Below, one piece after another: positions 1 through 10,378 of a stretch of 64,000 bases of DNA. Positions within the stretch are counted from its first letter, which is position 1. Each line of letters opens with the position of its first letter. The notes beneath the pieces are model-generated. The model made no database searches. It saw only the letters and a list, made by a program, of their open reading frames with translations, and was not told where the DNA came from. The stretch is from Engraulis encrasicolus (Eukaryota; Chordata; Actinopteri; Clupeiformes; Engraulidae): contig NC_085865.1 in the NCBI RefSeq assembly GCF_034702125.1, positions 45,112,445 through 45,176,444 on the forward strand, in the 5' to 3' direction. The translations under genes and the position numbers were made by a program.

Positions 1-440
1 CGTCTCCTTTTGGCAGGGAGACTCCTCGGCAGTGCGCACCACTGGGGCTGTCGACTCCTAAGCTGTCGAGTCGACTGCCAGTTTATGAGTATGCGTGTCA
101 AGCGTTCTGATGCAAGAGCCCTGCAATTGCGCCGGTGATCGTAAAGCAGAAAAAAAGTACCGGCTACCGTCATTTCATCACAATGGGTGTGATTCAACAA
201 GACCACGGTAGTCACTTCATCAGTGTCGTTTATGAATGAGAAATTTTTTACTGGCTTTTAAAAATAAACATCTTTTTGTCAGTATGTGTTGTATATACAG
301 AGACAAAGCCAAGTAGTCATTCATGATGAGAGTGAATACACATGATGAAGGTGAAAATCTTGACTGCAATACTGGGACCAGATCTAGAGCAGACAAGAAA
401 CAAGGAGCTGATGTGTATCAGTAATACTTAAGACTTCATA
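1..440. other. Unannotated flank
   Basis: I see no convincing exon, RNA gene or repeat here. It is AT-rich sequence upstream of the nested MITEs, probably an intron of, or sequence upstream of, the + strand gene whose exons start at 2469. Confidence 0.4.
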
Positions 441-996
441 CACTGTAAAGCATTGCAGCCAGTTAAACCTAAAAAAGTAGGCTAAGTTGCCCTGCTGCCT
501 TAAAGGGACACTGTGTGAGATTTTTAGTTGTTTATTTCCAGAATTCATGCTGTCCATTCACTAATGTTACCTTTTTCATGAATACTTACCACCAGCATCA
601 AATTCTAAGTATTCATTATGACTGGAAAAATTGCTCTTTTTATACATGAAAAGGGGGATCTTCTCCATGGTCCGCCATTTTGAATTTCCAAAAATAGCCA
701 TTTTTAGCTGCAAAAAATGACTGTACTTGGACCATACTAGAAAATAGTTGTTTATTACTCAGTAAACTTTCATGTAAAGATCAAATTTGGCAGTAGGCAG
801 CCCAGTTTCAATGAGCAGCATAGTTGCAGTACCTTTTTTGACCATTTCCTGCACAGTGTCCCTTTCAGTTTGTAAATTTACTCAACTTAAGACTTAACTC
901 AGCTAGAGGCTTTCTCATGTTGAGTTAACTTACAAACTTAGGGCAGCAGGGCAACTTACTTTTTTATGTGTAACTGGCTTGCAATGTTTTACAGTT
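441..996. mobile_element. Palindromic MITE (outer) interrupted by a second MITE
   Basis: The two ends are imperfect inverted copies. The left side reads CTGTAAAGCATTGCAGCC and continues to a TTGCCCTGCTGCC block. The right side carries GGGCAGCAGGGCAAC and ends GGCTTGCAATGTTTTACAG. The outer repeat is split by the element at 502-865. No transposase is present, so this is a non-autonomous DNA element. The superfamily is unknown. Confidence 0.55.
502..865. mobile_element. MITE with AAAGGGACACTGTG termini
   Basis: The terminal inverted repeats AAAGGGACACTGTG (502-515) and CACAGTGTCCCTTT (852-865) are perfect over 14 bp. The interior is AT-rich and non-coding. It lies inside the outer palindromic MITE and is therefore the younger insertion. 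I could not define a clean target-site duplication, so the superfamily is left open. Confidence 0.65.
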
Positions 997-2468
997 TACT
1001 GTGGCATGAAATCATCCATTGGCCTGAATTTCGTGAACACTTGTGTAATATTTCGCACTTACAACAATGTATTCGTTCAAGATTACAGCATACAGCCTAC
1101 ACAGTCCTCTGAGATATAGGTTAATGCACATTGGACTATGCACACAGGCGTTAGTTTGACATCACGATTTTACACTTTGCTAACGAGATGGCTTAGTCTT
1201 TATTGTGTTGCCGTTTCTTCTTCGCTTTCTTCTTACTGTTTCTTTTTCCACACACGTTTTATATTTCCTTCTCCTGCTCTTCTTCTTATGCCATTTTTTC
1301 TGCTACCACTCTTTATTTTCTCTCAACCCTCTCTCTCTCATACCTAATAAAACCTGATCCGTCCTTTTCCCTACCATCCAGTATTTCTCTTGCCTGAAAT
1401 CCAGAGCCCCCTGTCTGTCTGTCTGGACGTCTAGGTCTCATCCTGTCTCGTTCTCAAGGTTTTTCTGTTTCAAATTTCAAGTCTTCAAGTCTGTCTATGC
1501 CATGCATGTTGCATTCAGAACTCTCCAGAACTAAAGCCCAGAACTCTCTTTGTGTGTCTGTCTACCTATCTGTCTGTCTGTCTGTCTGTCTGTCTTTCTG
1601 CTTGTCATTCACATCTAATGGCTCGTTCATAATAACATTTGAGTGACAATACCTCTGTCCTTATTTCACCTGGGTGGCACTTTCTCAGGTTATTTTGCTC
1701 TGAAAAAAACTCCCCCCACTTTCTTGTCAAAATATGGAGGAAATGAATGGATAGGATATGTGAAACACTCCGTACATACAAGTATCATATCTGTCTCAGA
1801 CATAGGACTATGAGCCTTGGATGTGCATTGGATACCTATGATCCCTTTACACAGCCTCATACTTTGAGCAGCACAGTATTTCAGTCTCATCTCCCGCACA
1901 TCCAATTCCTTTTTGCCGGGTGCAGGGTCAATGTAAAGTTCATCTAGGGTAAGGAAGAACTGTACACCTGGGAAAGGGCCATGGTGGCCTAAAATGTCAC
2001 GGAAAAAATGGATCTCCTTTGTGTGCAGTTCTTCCTTAGCCTACATGAAGCAGCACAGTAACCATCCAGTTTTTGTTTTGTTGCCATTCGTTTCTGGGGT
2101 GAAGTGGGAAAAAGGGAATTGGAGACCCACCAGACCAACCAGTGTTTGTGCTTGTAGCAACACTTAAGGGGGATTGTGGGAAGTGTTCTCCCCTCAGGGG
2201 CCTGGCGTGTGCCCTTGGGGAAATTCCTGGTGGCTTGTGGCTAGTGCTGGCATTGCAAAACGCATGGTGTGATGTTCTGGACTCCTCACATTATGACTGA
2301 CTTATGACTGTATGTGTGTTCCCATTGCGTTAGTCGTTGGTGGTGGACATTAAGTCCAGTTAGATCATTATTGTTAGATAATTATTGTATCACTATCTTA
2401 ATTAATTATTGAAAATCGTTTGTGCCCAAAGCTGACACTCTTCTCTCTCCTCTTTGCATTGCATACAG
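997..2468. other. Non-coding stretch with a short (TCTG)n array
   Basis: Apart from a (TCTG)n microsatellite at about 1567-1600 and CT-rich sequence at 1210-1400, nothing is recognisable. The short open frames here have no family signature. It is probably intron sequence upstream of the exon at 2469. Confidence 0.4.
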
Positions 2469-2496
2469 CCTCCAAGGAGAAGAACAAGCCCCAGAG
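2469..2496 (+). CDS. Unidentified gene, small 28-nt exon (first exon visible)
   Basis: A pyrimidine-rich acceptor ending GCATACAG lies at 2461-2468 and the donor GTAAGA starts at 2497. The exon starts with two bases completing a codon, then encodes SKEKNKPQ, and leaves AG. That is exactly the phase needed to join the next exon at 3951 as an Arg codon. The peptide is Lys-rich and looks like a linker. Evidence is limited to splice signals and phase agreement, so this is the least secure of the five exons. Earlier exons lie outside the window or were not recognised. Confidence 0.5.
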
Positions 2497-2604
2497 GTAA
2501 GAGTCCTAACTGATGGCCAATGAGAGATTACCTTGATACTGAGCAGAGCCAATCGCAGATCACCTGGTTACTGACTGCCAATCAGAGAATACATTACATT
2601 ACAG

Positions 2605-2788
2605 TAGTGATTCTCAACGGGGCCGCACAGTTCCCCCAGGGGGCATTGGGTAACCCTAGGGGGTGTTGAGAAGGATGCAGTTGGGAGGGGGCGGTGCTGG
2701 CCTTCTTATGATCAGGTAAAAGGGGCGTGGGGGAGACTTAGGATGAGGTCCAGTGGGGCGTTTGTTCAAAAAAGGCTGAGAACGACTA
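2605..2788. mobile_element. hAT-type MITE
   Basis: The termini TAGTGATTCTCAACG and (reverse complement) TAGTCGTTCTCAGCC are inverted repeats. They are flanked by an 8-bp near-perfect duplication, CATTACAG (2597-2604) and AATTACAG (2789-2796). An 8-bp target duplication plus a TTCTCAAC-type terminus is typical of Charlie-like hAT elements. It is non-coding and sits in the first visible intron of the + strand gene. Confidence 0.7.
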
Positions 2789-3015
2789 AATTACAGTATA
2801 CTTATCGGACACATTTATCCAAGGCAATATACAGTCATTAGAGTTATTTGGTTTCAGAGCCCGCCCGATTATGGAGCCTATTAGAGTTATTGGCTACACA
2901 GCCTGGAGCAATATCAGGTTAGGTGCCTTTTCTGAGCCCATGGATGATATGGGAGTTGAAACCACAACCTACTGATTCCAAGACCAATTTCCTGACCAAT
3001 TGGGCCATGGCTGAT
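2789..3015 (-). mobile_element. tRNA-derived SINE, reverse orientation
   Basis: Read on the - strand, the head has a pol III A-box-like TGGCCCAATTGG and a degenerate B box GGTTTCAACTCC. The tail, TTGGATAAATGTGTCCGATAAG, resembles the LINE-like tail of fish V-SINE/L2-type elements. A longer open frame that runs from here through the CT array to 4101 is a chance product of SINE, pentanucleotide repeat and the following real exon. Confidence 0.6.
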
Positions 3016-3186
3016 GACATTGCTGAGTCACCCTGTAGAGCCACATTATCCAGGCAGAGAGCGTGGTTGGCTGCTGCTCAGATGCTCCACTTTAAAAAGT
3101 TTGTTGTTTTGGGCCAGCTAGAGCTAAGATCCATCTCTGTTTTGGAAACTGGATCTCAAAGACGTTGCGGTGAAGCATTAAGTGGT

Positions 3187-3947
3187 TCTCCTCTCCTCTC
3201 CTCTCCTCTCCTCTCCTCTCCTCTCCTCTCCTCTCCTCTTCTCTCCTCTCCTCTCCACTCCTCTCCCCTCCTCTCCTCCTGTTCCTCCTCCCCTCTCGAC
3301 CCCTCTCCTCTCCTCTCCACTCCTCTCCCCTCCTCTCCTCTCCTCTCCTATTCTCTCTTCTCCACCTCTCTCCTCTCCTCTCCTCTCCTCTCCACCCCTC
3401 TCCACTCATCTCCTCTCCTCTCCACCCCATCCTCTCCTCTCATCTCCACCCCTCTCCTCTCCTCTCCTCCACTCTCCTCTTCACCTCTCTCCTCTCCTCT
3501 CCTCTCCTCTCCTGACTGCTTTGTTCCTCTGCTCTCCTCTTTTCATTCCCTGATTGCTCCTCTCCTATCTTCACATCTCTCCTCTTCTCTCCTCCTTGTC
3601 TCCTCTCCTATCCCCTCTTTCACTCTACTATCTTCCACTCTCCTCTCCTCTCCTCTCATCTCCTCTCCTCTCCTCATTCCCTCCTCTCCTCTCTTCACGT
3701 CTTACTCTGATCTTCTCTTCCTTCCTCTTTGTCTTCCTTCTCCTCTCCTCTCCTCTCCTATCTTCTCCTCTCTCCACCTTCTCTTCCCTTCCCTCCTCTC
3801 CTCTCCTCTCCTCTCCTCTCCTCTCCTCTCCTCTCCTCTCCTCTCCTCTCCTCTCCTCTCCTCTCTTCTCTTTTCTTCACTCTTTGTCTTGTGTCCTCTC
3901 CTTCCCTGTTGTACTCCGCTATCTTCTCCTCTCTTCGTTTTCTTCAG
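3187..3947. repeat. (CCTCT)n pyrimidine tract next to a splice acceptor
   Basis: About 700 bp of almost pure C/T on the + strand, based on the pentamer CTCCT with interruptions. It is densest at 3187-3250 and 3795-3865 and ends just before the acceptor at 3950. Polypurine-polypyrimidine mirror tracts of this kind can form triplex DNA. Here the tract also supplies an extreme polypyrimidine tract for the exon at 3951. Confidence 0.9.
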
Positions 3948-3950
3948 CAG

Positions 3951-4055
3951 GCCAAAGGACCAGGGCAGCATGCTGGAGAAGGCCAAGACCGAGTTCCTGG
4001 GCATCAGGAAATCACTCGACTACCAGATCGAGACAGACGTTTTTGAGAAGAAGAA
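3951..4055 (+). CDS. Unidentified gene, second visible exon (105 nt)
   Basis: The acceptor TCTTCAGCAG ends at 3950 and the donor GTACAG starts at 4056. The exon begins in phase 2 and ends in phase 2. It encodes a charged, probably helical stretch containing MLEKAKTEFLGIRKSLDYQ and then IETDVFEKK. The phases join the exons on both sides without a stop. Base composition is coding-like and clearly unlike the CT repeat before it. I do not recognise the family; the helical, Lys/Glu-rich character suggests a coiled-coil or helical-bundle region of a longer protein. Confidence 0.75.
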
Positions 4056-4773
4056 GTACAGTTGTTTTTGGATCTGGTTAAGACAAATATTCAGTAGTTA
4101 AACAGTCAAACAGCCTGCTCAACAGAAATCAGACAAAAATGCCAATATTTTGACAAGGACTGAAGGCTCTGAGTCAAATTCGAGCAGTATCAAATTCTGA
4201 AAGGAAAAAAAAATTGGCTTCGTGAAGCTAATATCCTAAAGCCTGTTTGTTCCAGGCACTCGCTAAACCATCTGCTGCTAATTACGGCATTGCTTCAGTC
4301 AGGTAGATTTTTCATCTTTTATTGTGAAATCTTCCTGTCATAACGACATTTCAGGAGTTTTACAAATTAGAGCTGGGGCACTCCAATTCACATGGCTCCA
4401 TTGCACATTAAACTGAGTTGAAACTTGACTGGACTTCACTGACAGGTTTAGGTCTCGGAGAGCAGCACGACTAAAAAAAGAAAATATAGTAGTTTGACAG
4501 GGAACTAAATCTTGTAGTGTTGTAGTGTAATGCCTTTGGGCTTCTCGTCAATTTAGTTACAACCCTACAGGGTTCAAAGTTATTCTTGAGGTATTCAAAC
4601 TATATTAATACATCGTAGACTATGGACATTTTACAGTGTATCAACAAATATGAGTCTAAAATAACGTTGTCAAGTGAAATATTCAATATTTAAACTTGTA
4701 CAGTAGATTTCAAGAGGTTTTATTGTCATTGACTGGTGGTCTGTACAATTGAATTAAGATTATAACTTCATTT

Positions 4774-4778
<5 letters not shown>
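4056..4778. other. Intron, nothing recognised
   Basis: AT-rich intron of the + strand gene between the exons at 3951 and 4857. No repeat family or conserved signal is seen before the (TG)n array. Confidence 0.5.
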
Positions 4779-4819
<41 letters not shown>

Positions 4820-4852
4820 GTGTGTGTGTGTGTGTGCGCGTGCGTGCGTGCT
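4779..4852. repeat. (TG)n/(TGCG)n array forming the end of an intron
   Basis: (TG)n with single GC interruptions, ending GCGTGCGTGCGTGCTACAG. The array runs to within a few bases of the acceptor at 4856, so this intron has no normal polypyrimidine tract. Confidence 0.9.
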
Positions 4853-4856
4853 ACAG

Positions 4857-4985
4857 AAACCGTGAGGAGAGGATGAAGACGCTCCTGAATGCGTTCATGG
4901 CGTCTAAAACAGGCCCCATCCTCTCCACGGTCCTCGTCTCTCTCAAGAGCGAGTTCAAGGAGCCCAAAACTACTGGCAGCTTCTG
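4857..4985 (+). CDS. Unidentified gene, third visible exon (129 nt)
   Basis: Acceptor CTACAG ends at 4856; donor GTGAGC starts at 4986. It enters in phase 2, completing a Lys codon begun in the previous exon, and leaves in phase 2. It encodes NREERMKTLLNAFMASK and a segment ending KEPKTTGSF. The reading frame is continuous with the neighbouring exons. No domain is recognised. The 3' splice site is unusual because the intron ends in a (TG)n array. Confidence 0.75.
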
Positions 4986-5394
4986 GTGAGCTCACAGTAA
5001 CAATTCTTGATCACTTTATTTCAGGGTTCACAAATTAGCCATTTGTCACATATTAGCCAGTAAATGCCCAATAGTCTGATTACGTATAAGTATGGCTGGA
5101 CAGGCTTTTTAAGTGTCTGTCTGTATATAGGTGCAACATTGACAGTTTGTTTGGTGTGTATCTATTCATACATTTCTTGTTCATTAACAATATGTCCACA
5201 ACAATGTAATTGATATAGGCCTAATTGAATAAGGACCTAGTAGGCCCTTGATATTGCTTAACACTTACAAGTCTTATAAGTCGCTTATACAGACAATAAT
5301 TATTAGGCATGTGTTAGTGGCTTATACTGTATGAGAATCCTGTCACTGTGTTACCCAATGCTCTAGTCAGTGCAAGTTACTGGGTATCTACCTA
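4986..5394. other. Intron, nothing recognised
   Basis: Start of a 5,958-nt intron. No feature is seen before the left end of the Tc1-like element. Confidence 0.5.
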
Positions 5395-5636
5395 CAGTAT
5401 ATCACGAAAGTGAATACACCCCTCACAGTTTTGCAGATGTTTGAGTATATCTTTTCATAGGAAAGCATTGCAGAAATGTAACTTTGACACAATGATTAGT
5501 GACCTTTTATCAACATATTTAACCGCTTAAATTTCTTGTTCACTCAGAAAAAAACAAAATACAGCCATTAATGTTTGAACATGTACTCACAAAAGTGAGT
5601 ACACCCCAGATTAAAATCCGGTAGAGAAGGGGCTAT

Positions 5637-6022
5637 GTTGGCTCGAATCGTCTCGAAATGAAACGGAATGAAAAGGGATGACAAGGGAGGTCATCAGTGT
5701 GCGTTTCAACCTTTCTTTGCATTGAACTTTTACATTTTGAGTCTGCATCTGGCTTAAATGGATTGGTGTGAGATTTGAATGCAATCCTATGGAGAATATC
5801 ATGATCTGCTTCAGTAGTCACAGTGCATGTTGACATGTATGTTTCTTTTAGGTGTATTTCAGATTGCCAATGTTGACAGTATTCATGCATCCCCAAACCA
5901 TGTCAGTCCCACTACCGTGCTTGGCTTATGAGAGGATACACCTTTTTTGTACAACTCACTTGTTTGCCACCACACATGCTTGACACCATCTAAAGCAAAT
6001 TTGTTTATCTTGGTCTCAAGAG
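5637..6022 (-). pseudogene. Tc1/mariner transposase fragment, left arm
   Basis: Translating the - strand gives pieces resembling the central catalytic part of Tc1/mariner transposases, including a degraded counterpart of the VWGCM motif seen in the mirror copy. Stops and frame changes interrupt it. It is not functional. It mirrors 6070-6450 almost exactly, with a short insertion/deletion difference near 5680. Confidence 0.65.
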
Positions 6023-6069
6023 AGATGAACAGACCAAGGATATGGATCACTGGAACCATGTTGTGTGAT

Positions 6070-6450
6070 CTGAAGAGACCAAGATAAACAAATTTGCTTT
6101 AGATGGTGTCAAGCATGTGTGGTGGTAAACAAGTGAGTTTTACAAAAAAAGGTGTATCCTCTCATAAGCCAAGCATGGTAGTGGGACTGACATGGTTTGG
6201 GGATGCATGAATGCTGTCAACATTGGCAATCTGAAATACAACTTAAAGAAACATGGATGTCAACATGCACTGTGACTACTGAAGCAGATCATGATATTCT
6301 CCATAGGATTGCATTCAAATCTCACACCAATCTATTTAAGCCAGATGCAGACTCAAAATGTAAAAGTTCAATGCAAAGAAAGGTTGAAACGCACACTGAT
6401 GACCTTTTCATTTCGTTTCATTTCGAGACGATTCGAGCCAACATAGCCCC
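6070..6450 (+). pseudogene. Tc1/mariner transposase fragment, right arm
   Basis: The + strand encodes segments such as FALDGVKHVW and, downstream, DMVWGCMN, matching the usual Tc1/mariner order (a DG-W region, then the VWGCM block before the second catalytic Asp). In-frame stops and frameshifts are present, and the N-terminal DNA-binding part is absent. It is the inverted twin of the left-arm fragment. Confidence 0.7.
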
Positions 6451-6985
6451 TTCTGGCCTCACAGTTGTCCTAGTAACTGCTATCCAGACAGCTAAACAAT
6501 TCCAGAAAAAACACTTGCGACACCGAGGGTGAAGTTTGGTCGTTTATGGAAGATTGTGAAACTGAAAAACATACAAATTCATTCGTATAAATCTACTGCC
6601 ATCTCTTGTGTTGACATGAATATAGAACCAAATAACAGTTACATAGGGTATACACGGCATTGTCAATATGAATTCCACTGCATTAATATTGGAGCTAAGC
6701 GAACATAAATTCATTGAGAGTAAATGACAAATTTAAGAAGCTGGTGTACTAGTTACTTTGGAACAGATATAACATCAAATCAAAATATTATTTACAACTT
6801 ACAGGGATTGCCTTTAGCTGCGTACAAGGAACGATAGATTAAACCGGTGGGTTTCATGTAGCCTAGTGCTTGAGATAACAAACTGTCAAAGAATTATGCG
6901 CGTTCTAAGTCTCGCAGCTGGGGTACAAAAGTAAACAATTGTCAAAATAAGGGTTCTCCTGTTAAAGGCTGGCGTAGCCAGAACA
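6451..6985 (-). repeat. BEL/Pao element, 3' LTR (element orientation)
   Basis: A 535-bp direct repeat of 9844-10378. I found one clear difference (GGG versus GGC near position 6649/10042), implying a recent insertion. On the - strand it begins TGTTCTGGCTACG. Confidence 0.85.
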
Positions 6986-7040
6986 CTCCCCGTCTGGTAT
7001 CTTTAGAGATGCCATATTTACACTACCACAATGTCCTGAC

Positions 7041-9493
7041 TTAATCGCTCTCCCCGCCATTCTCTGATGGGAGTGGCGAGATCGTGGAGCTCCATGGAGC
7101 TGGGCCTGGGTGCAGCGCTGTTGGGTGCCTATTGCTGTCACACTCAGTACATTTGATTACCGCCTCACAATTGCGGGCTACATGCTTGTTTTGATGCGCA
7201 ACACTTAAAACAAATGTTCTTCTCCTGTAGAATCCTCTTTCGTTCATCAATTGCCATTTCCCTGAACCCCGACATACTTGTAGGGAATGTGGCTTTAGAT
7301 GTAGAGGGCATTGTCTCTCTGGGTCTTCATTTGCAGTGGTGGAGTGTGAGTGGGTAGTGTCAGTTTTATACACAGAGACTGATCTTGTGTTACTACTTGA
7401 CTTTCACTGACCTTTTCTTTCCTGCTTGCTGTGGTCGGGGTGAGAAGGCTAAAGCTTGGGTCGTTGCGTGCCTTTGCTTGCCTGCGTATAAACTCTAAAA
7501 AGAAATCAAAAGGAGGATAATAAACCCTTAATTTTTCCTTGTATTGCGAGCCCTCCATGACCCACTTCTCTTGAAGTGAGTATGGCAGTTTCTCCACTAT
7601 TGGATTTATCCCCCTTGCTGTGTGTCGAGGTAGGATAGGCCGGGTAGGTAACCTTCGTGCTTTGCAGAGTCGATCTCTAACAGCAAATCATACAGCTCTC
7701 TAAGCCTATGGTACCTCTTTGTGTGATATTTTAGGGAACTGCTCAAGTTTAGTAAAGAGAGCTCCCTCTACAGCCTCAGGCGCACCATACATCTCCTCTA
7801 ACCTCTCCCATACGAGCCCCAATCCTGCTGCCTGGTCCCTCACATTTACTGATCTAATGCGGCGTGCGTGTGTGGCAGATTCTGGGCCTAACCACCGTAT
7901 TAACAAATCTAGCTCTTCCCCTGCTCTCTAAGATCTAGGCTCTCGATCGTATTCATGAATGAGCTTTTCCAGGATAAGTAATTTTCAGGCCTGTCATCGA
8001 ACCTGGTCAGTCCTGATGACACAAGTTGACTTCTTACCAGGTACCTTGCTAAGTCAGATGTGGGTGTGTCACTGGGGTGATGTGCTGCTCTGGGCATGGG
8101 AGGACTGTAGTTGTGGTGTGTGGGCATGTGGGTAGGTAAGCTTGGTCTGGAAGAGCTGCGTTGTTCGTGCTTGGGTGCGTGGGCAGGTGAGGCTGGTCTG
8201 ACAGGGCTGTGCTCAGGGTGTCTGGATGCGTTGGCAGGCAAGCTTACTCTGTGAGGGCTGCAGTTGGTGTGCTTGGGTGCGTGGGTGGTTGAGTCTGGTC
8301 TGGGGCGGCTGTCATCTGTCTGCTTGGGTGCGTAGATGGGATGGCTGTAGCTGGGGTGCGTGGTCAGGTGATCCGGGTCTGGGATGTCTGTAGCCGGTGT
8401 GCTGGGGTGCGTGGTCAGGTGATCCGGGTCTGGGATGTCTGTAGCCGGTGTGCTGGGGTGCGTGGTCAGGTGATCCCGGTCTGGGATGTCTGTAGCCGGT
8501 GTGCTGGGGTGCGTGGTCAGGTGATCCCGGTCTGGGATGTCTGTAGCCGGTGTGCTGGGGTGCGTGGTCAGGTGATCCCGGTCTGGGATGTCTGTAGCTG
8601 GTGTGCTGGGGTGCGTGGTCAGGTGATCGGGGTCTGTAGCTAGCATGCTGGGGTGCGTGGTCAGATGTTTCAGGTCTGAGATGACTGTAGGCGGTATGAT
8701 GGGATGCCTGGTCAGGTGATTCAGGTCTGGAATGTCTGTAGCCGGTGTGCTGGGGGGCATAGGCAGGTAAGCTTGGAGGAGGACTGTAGTTGCTGTCTCT
8801 GGATGTGTGAGCAGGTAAGCCTGGTGATCTGAGTGGGGGGGTGCGGTCATCATGTCTAGATGTGTGGGTAAACAAGCCTGTATGTGACTGGTTACTCAGA
8901 GATTCAATGTGAATGTGAGATATATCCACAAACACATCACCTGCTGCAAGGTGGTCATTAAGCTCAGCACTTTGATGCAAGTCTTGTTGAACTGAACGTG
9001 AGCTGTCACTGTGATGGCTGTGTCTTTCTACATAGTCCTTGGTGCGTTGTTCTGAACTTTGTGTAAGTAGTAGTATATCTGGTCTACTGTGGTACTCCTT
9101 ATCAAAGTCTACAGCTGCAGCCTCCATTACAGCTGCTTCAGCCATGGCAGCCTCTGCCTCTCTCTCCCTCTCTAAGGCGATGAGTGTTGCGTCTAGTCGG
9201 GCTTTTTCCATTTTTAAATCTATCTCTTGACGTGAATATGCAGCTCTTGCCTGCGCGGCTTGGGCTTTAGCACGAGCAGTAGCTGCTGCCAGCGCTAATG
9301 AAGCTGTACTCGTATGCGGGTTTGCTGATATCACGGACGCGTTTGTCCTGTCCATGGCAGAGCCATCTAATAACAGAGTTGCGCAAACCAGGGACCAGGA
9401 AGTCGGTTGGTGATGTGATTCTTGTAGATTGAAATGTTTCTTAACAGTAAACTTCTGTTCGTTGGAAACTAACACAGAACCATCACATACCAA
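7041..9493 (-). pseudogene. BEL/Pao Gag, broken by frameshifts
   Basis: Read from 9493 downward, the first open piece (9493-8312) has an Ala/Glu-rich coiled-coil N-terminus followed by a Pro/His-rich 17-residue repeat. The frame then changes near 8340. The next piece (8853-7909) ends in a region with DRPENYLSWKSSF, like the DUF1759 part of BEL/Pao Gag. A frameshift near 7909 leads to a piece with EEMYGAPEAVEGAL and KLEQFPKI, also DUF1759-like. Further shifts near 7600 and 7330 lead to a zinc-knuckle-like segment, KHVARNCEAVIKCTECDS, followed by RHPTALHP. At least four frame breaks make it a pseudogene as written. Most lesions are small indels rather than stop substitutions. Confidence 0.7.
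8340..8755. repeat. 51-bp tandem repeat inside the BEL/Pao gag
   Basis: About five near-perfect and two to three diverged copies of a 51-bp unit containing GGGGTGCGTGGTCAGGTGAT. Because 51 is divisible by three, the repeat stays open in more than one frame. On the - strand one frame encodes PDHAPQHTGYRHPRPGS units and another HPSTPATDIPDRDHLTT units. Confidence 0.85.
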
Positions 9494-9843
9494 ACAAAGA
9501 TTAAGCCTATAAACAAATTACATTACCTTTACCACATTTTCTGTGTTCTACGGCCACCTCCTGGAACTAAGTAACTTCTAATGGAACTAAAGTCAATGGG
9601 GATTTCCATGTTAACGCTCCGTGAGGCTCCATGAGAGCCGCCATTGCTGTGGAAAGATTGGTCCATAGAGGTCTATGGGAGTGGCGTAACTCTGATATTA
9701 GATGGCTCTGGTCCATGGCTATGGATGCGTGGTCTACCTTCCTCGTTGACGTGACGTTACACTTGCGTGCTGGGTCTGTCTTCCGCTGGCACAACAATGC
9801 GGTCTGGTCATCAGCAGCTCTTCGTAGGTCTCCCTTTTCACTG

Positions 9844-10378
9844 TTCTGGCCTCACAGTTGTCCTAGTAACTGCTATCCAGACAGCTAAACAATTCCAGAA
9901 AAAACACTTGCGACACCGAGGGTGAAGTTTGGTCGTTTATGGAAGATTGTGAAACTGAAAAACATACAAATTCATTCGTATAAATCTACTGCCATCTCTT
10001 GTGTTGACATGAATATAGAACCAAATAACAGTTACATAGGCTATACACGGCATTGTCAATATGAATTCCACTGCATTAATATTGGAGCTAAGCGAACATA
10101 AATTCATTGAGAGTAAATGACAAATTTAAGAAGCTGGTGTACTAGTTACTTTGGAACAGATATAACATCAAATCAAAATATTATTTACAACTTACAGGGA
10201 TTGCCTTTAGCTGCGTACAAGGAACGATAGATTAAACCGGTGGGTTTCATGTAGCCTAGTGCTTGAGATAACAAACTGTCAAAGAATTATGCGCGTTCTA
10301 AGTCTCGCAGCTGGGGTACAAAAGTAAACAATTGTCAAAATAAGGGTTCTCCTGTTAAAGGCTGGCGTAGCCAGAACA
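9844..10378 (-). repeat. BEL/Pao element, 5' LTR (element orientation)
   Basis: Direct repeat of 6451-6985, same length. It ends on the + strand ...GTAGCCAGAACA and is followed by the TAGCCCC target duplication and then the remainder of the Tc1-like right arm. Confidence 0.85.

Larger units (their letters stand above)
6451..10378 (-). mobile_element. Non-autonomous BEL/Pao-type LTR retrotransposon (gag only)
   Basis: Two 535-bp direct repeats (6451-6985 and 9844-10378) bound a 2.86-kb internal region whose only coding content is a BEL/Pao-like Gag on the - strand. The flanks share TAGCCCC (6444-6450 and 10379-10385); if the LTR is trimmed to the TG...CA rule the duplication could be read as up to 10 bp. 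On the - strand the LTR begins TGTTCTGGC, and a purine-rich ACGGGGAG sits just before the 3' LTR copy. No protease, reverse transcriptase, RNase H or integrase is visible, so it must have moved in trans. It inserted into the right arm of the Tc1-like palindrome. Confidence 0.8.

Noticed and set aside
2923..4101. A 392-codon open frame rich in Ser/Leu/Pro
   Set aside because: It is an antisense SINE plus the CCTCT repeat fused by chance to one genuine exon (3951-4055); only that exon is kept.
8341..8643. + strand 100-codon frame of CAGVRGQVI repeats, and regularly spaced units suggesting a CRISPR-like array
   Set aside because: It is the 51-bp tandem repeat of a retrotransposon gag; units are contiguous with no unique spacers.
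9567..9797. 76-codon - strand frame upstream of the BEL/Pao gag
   Set aside because: Located in the leader of the LTR element with no Gag-like features; likely non-coding.
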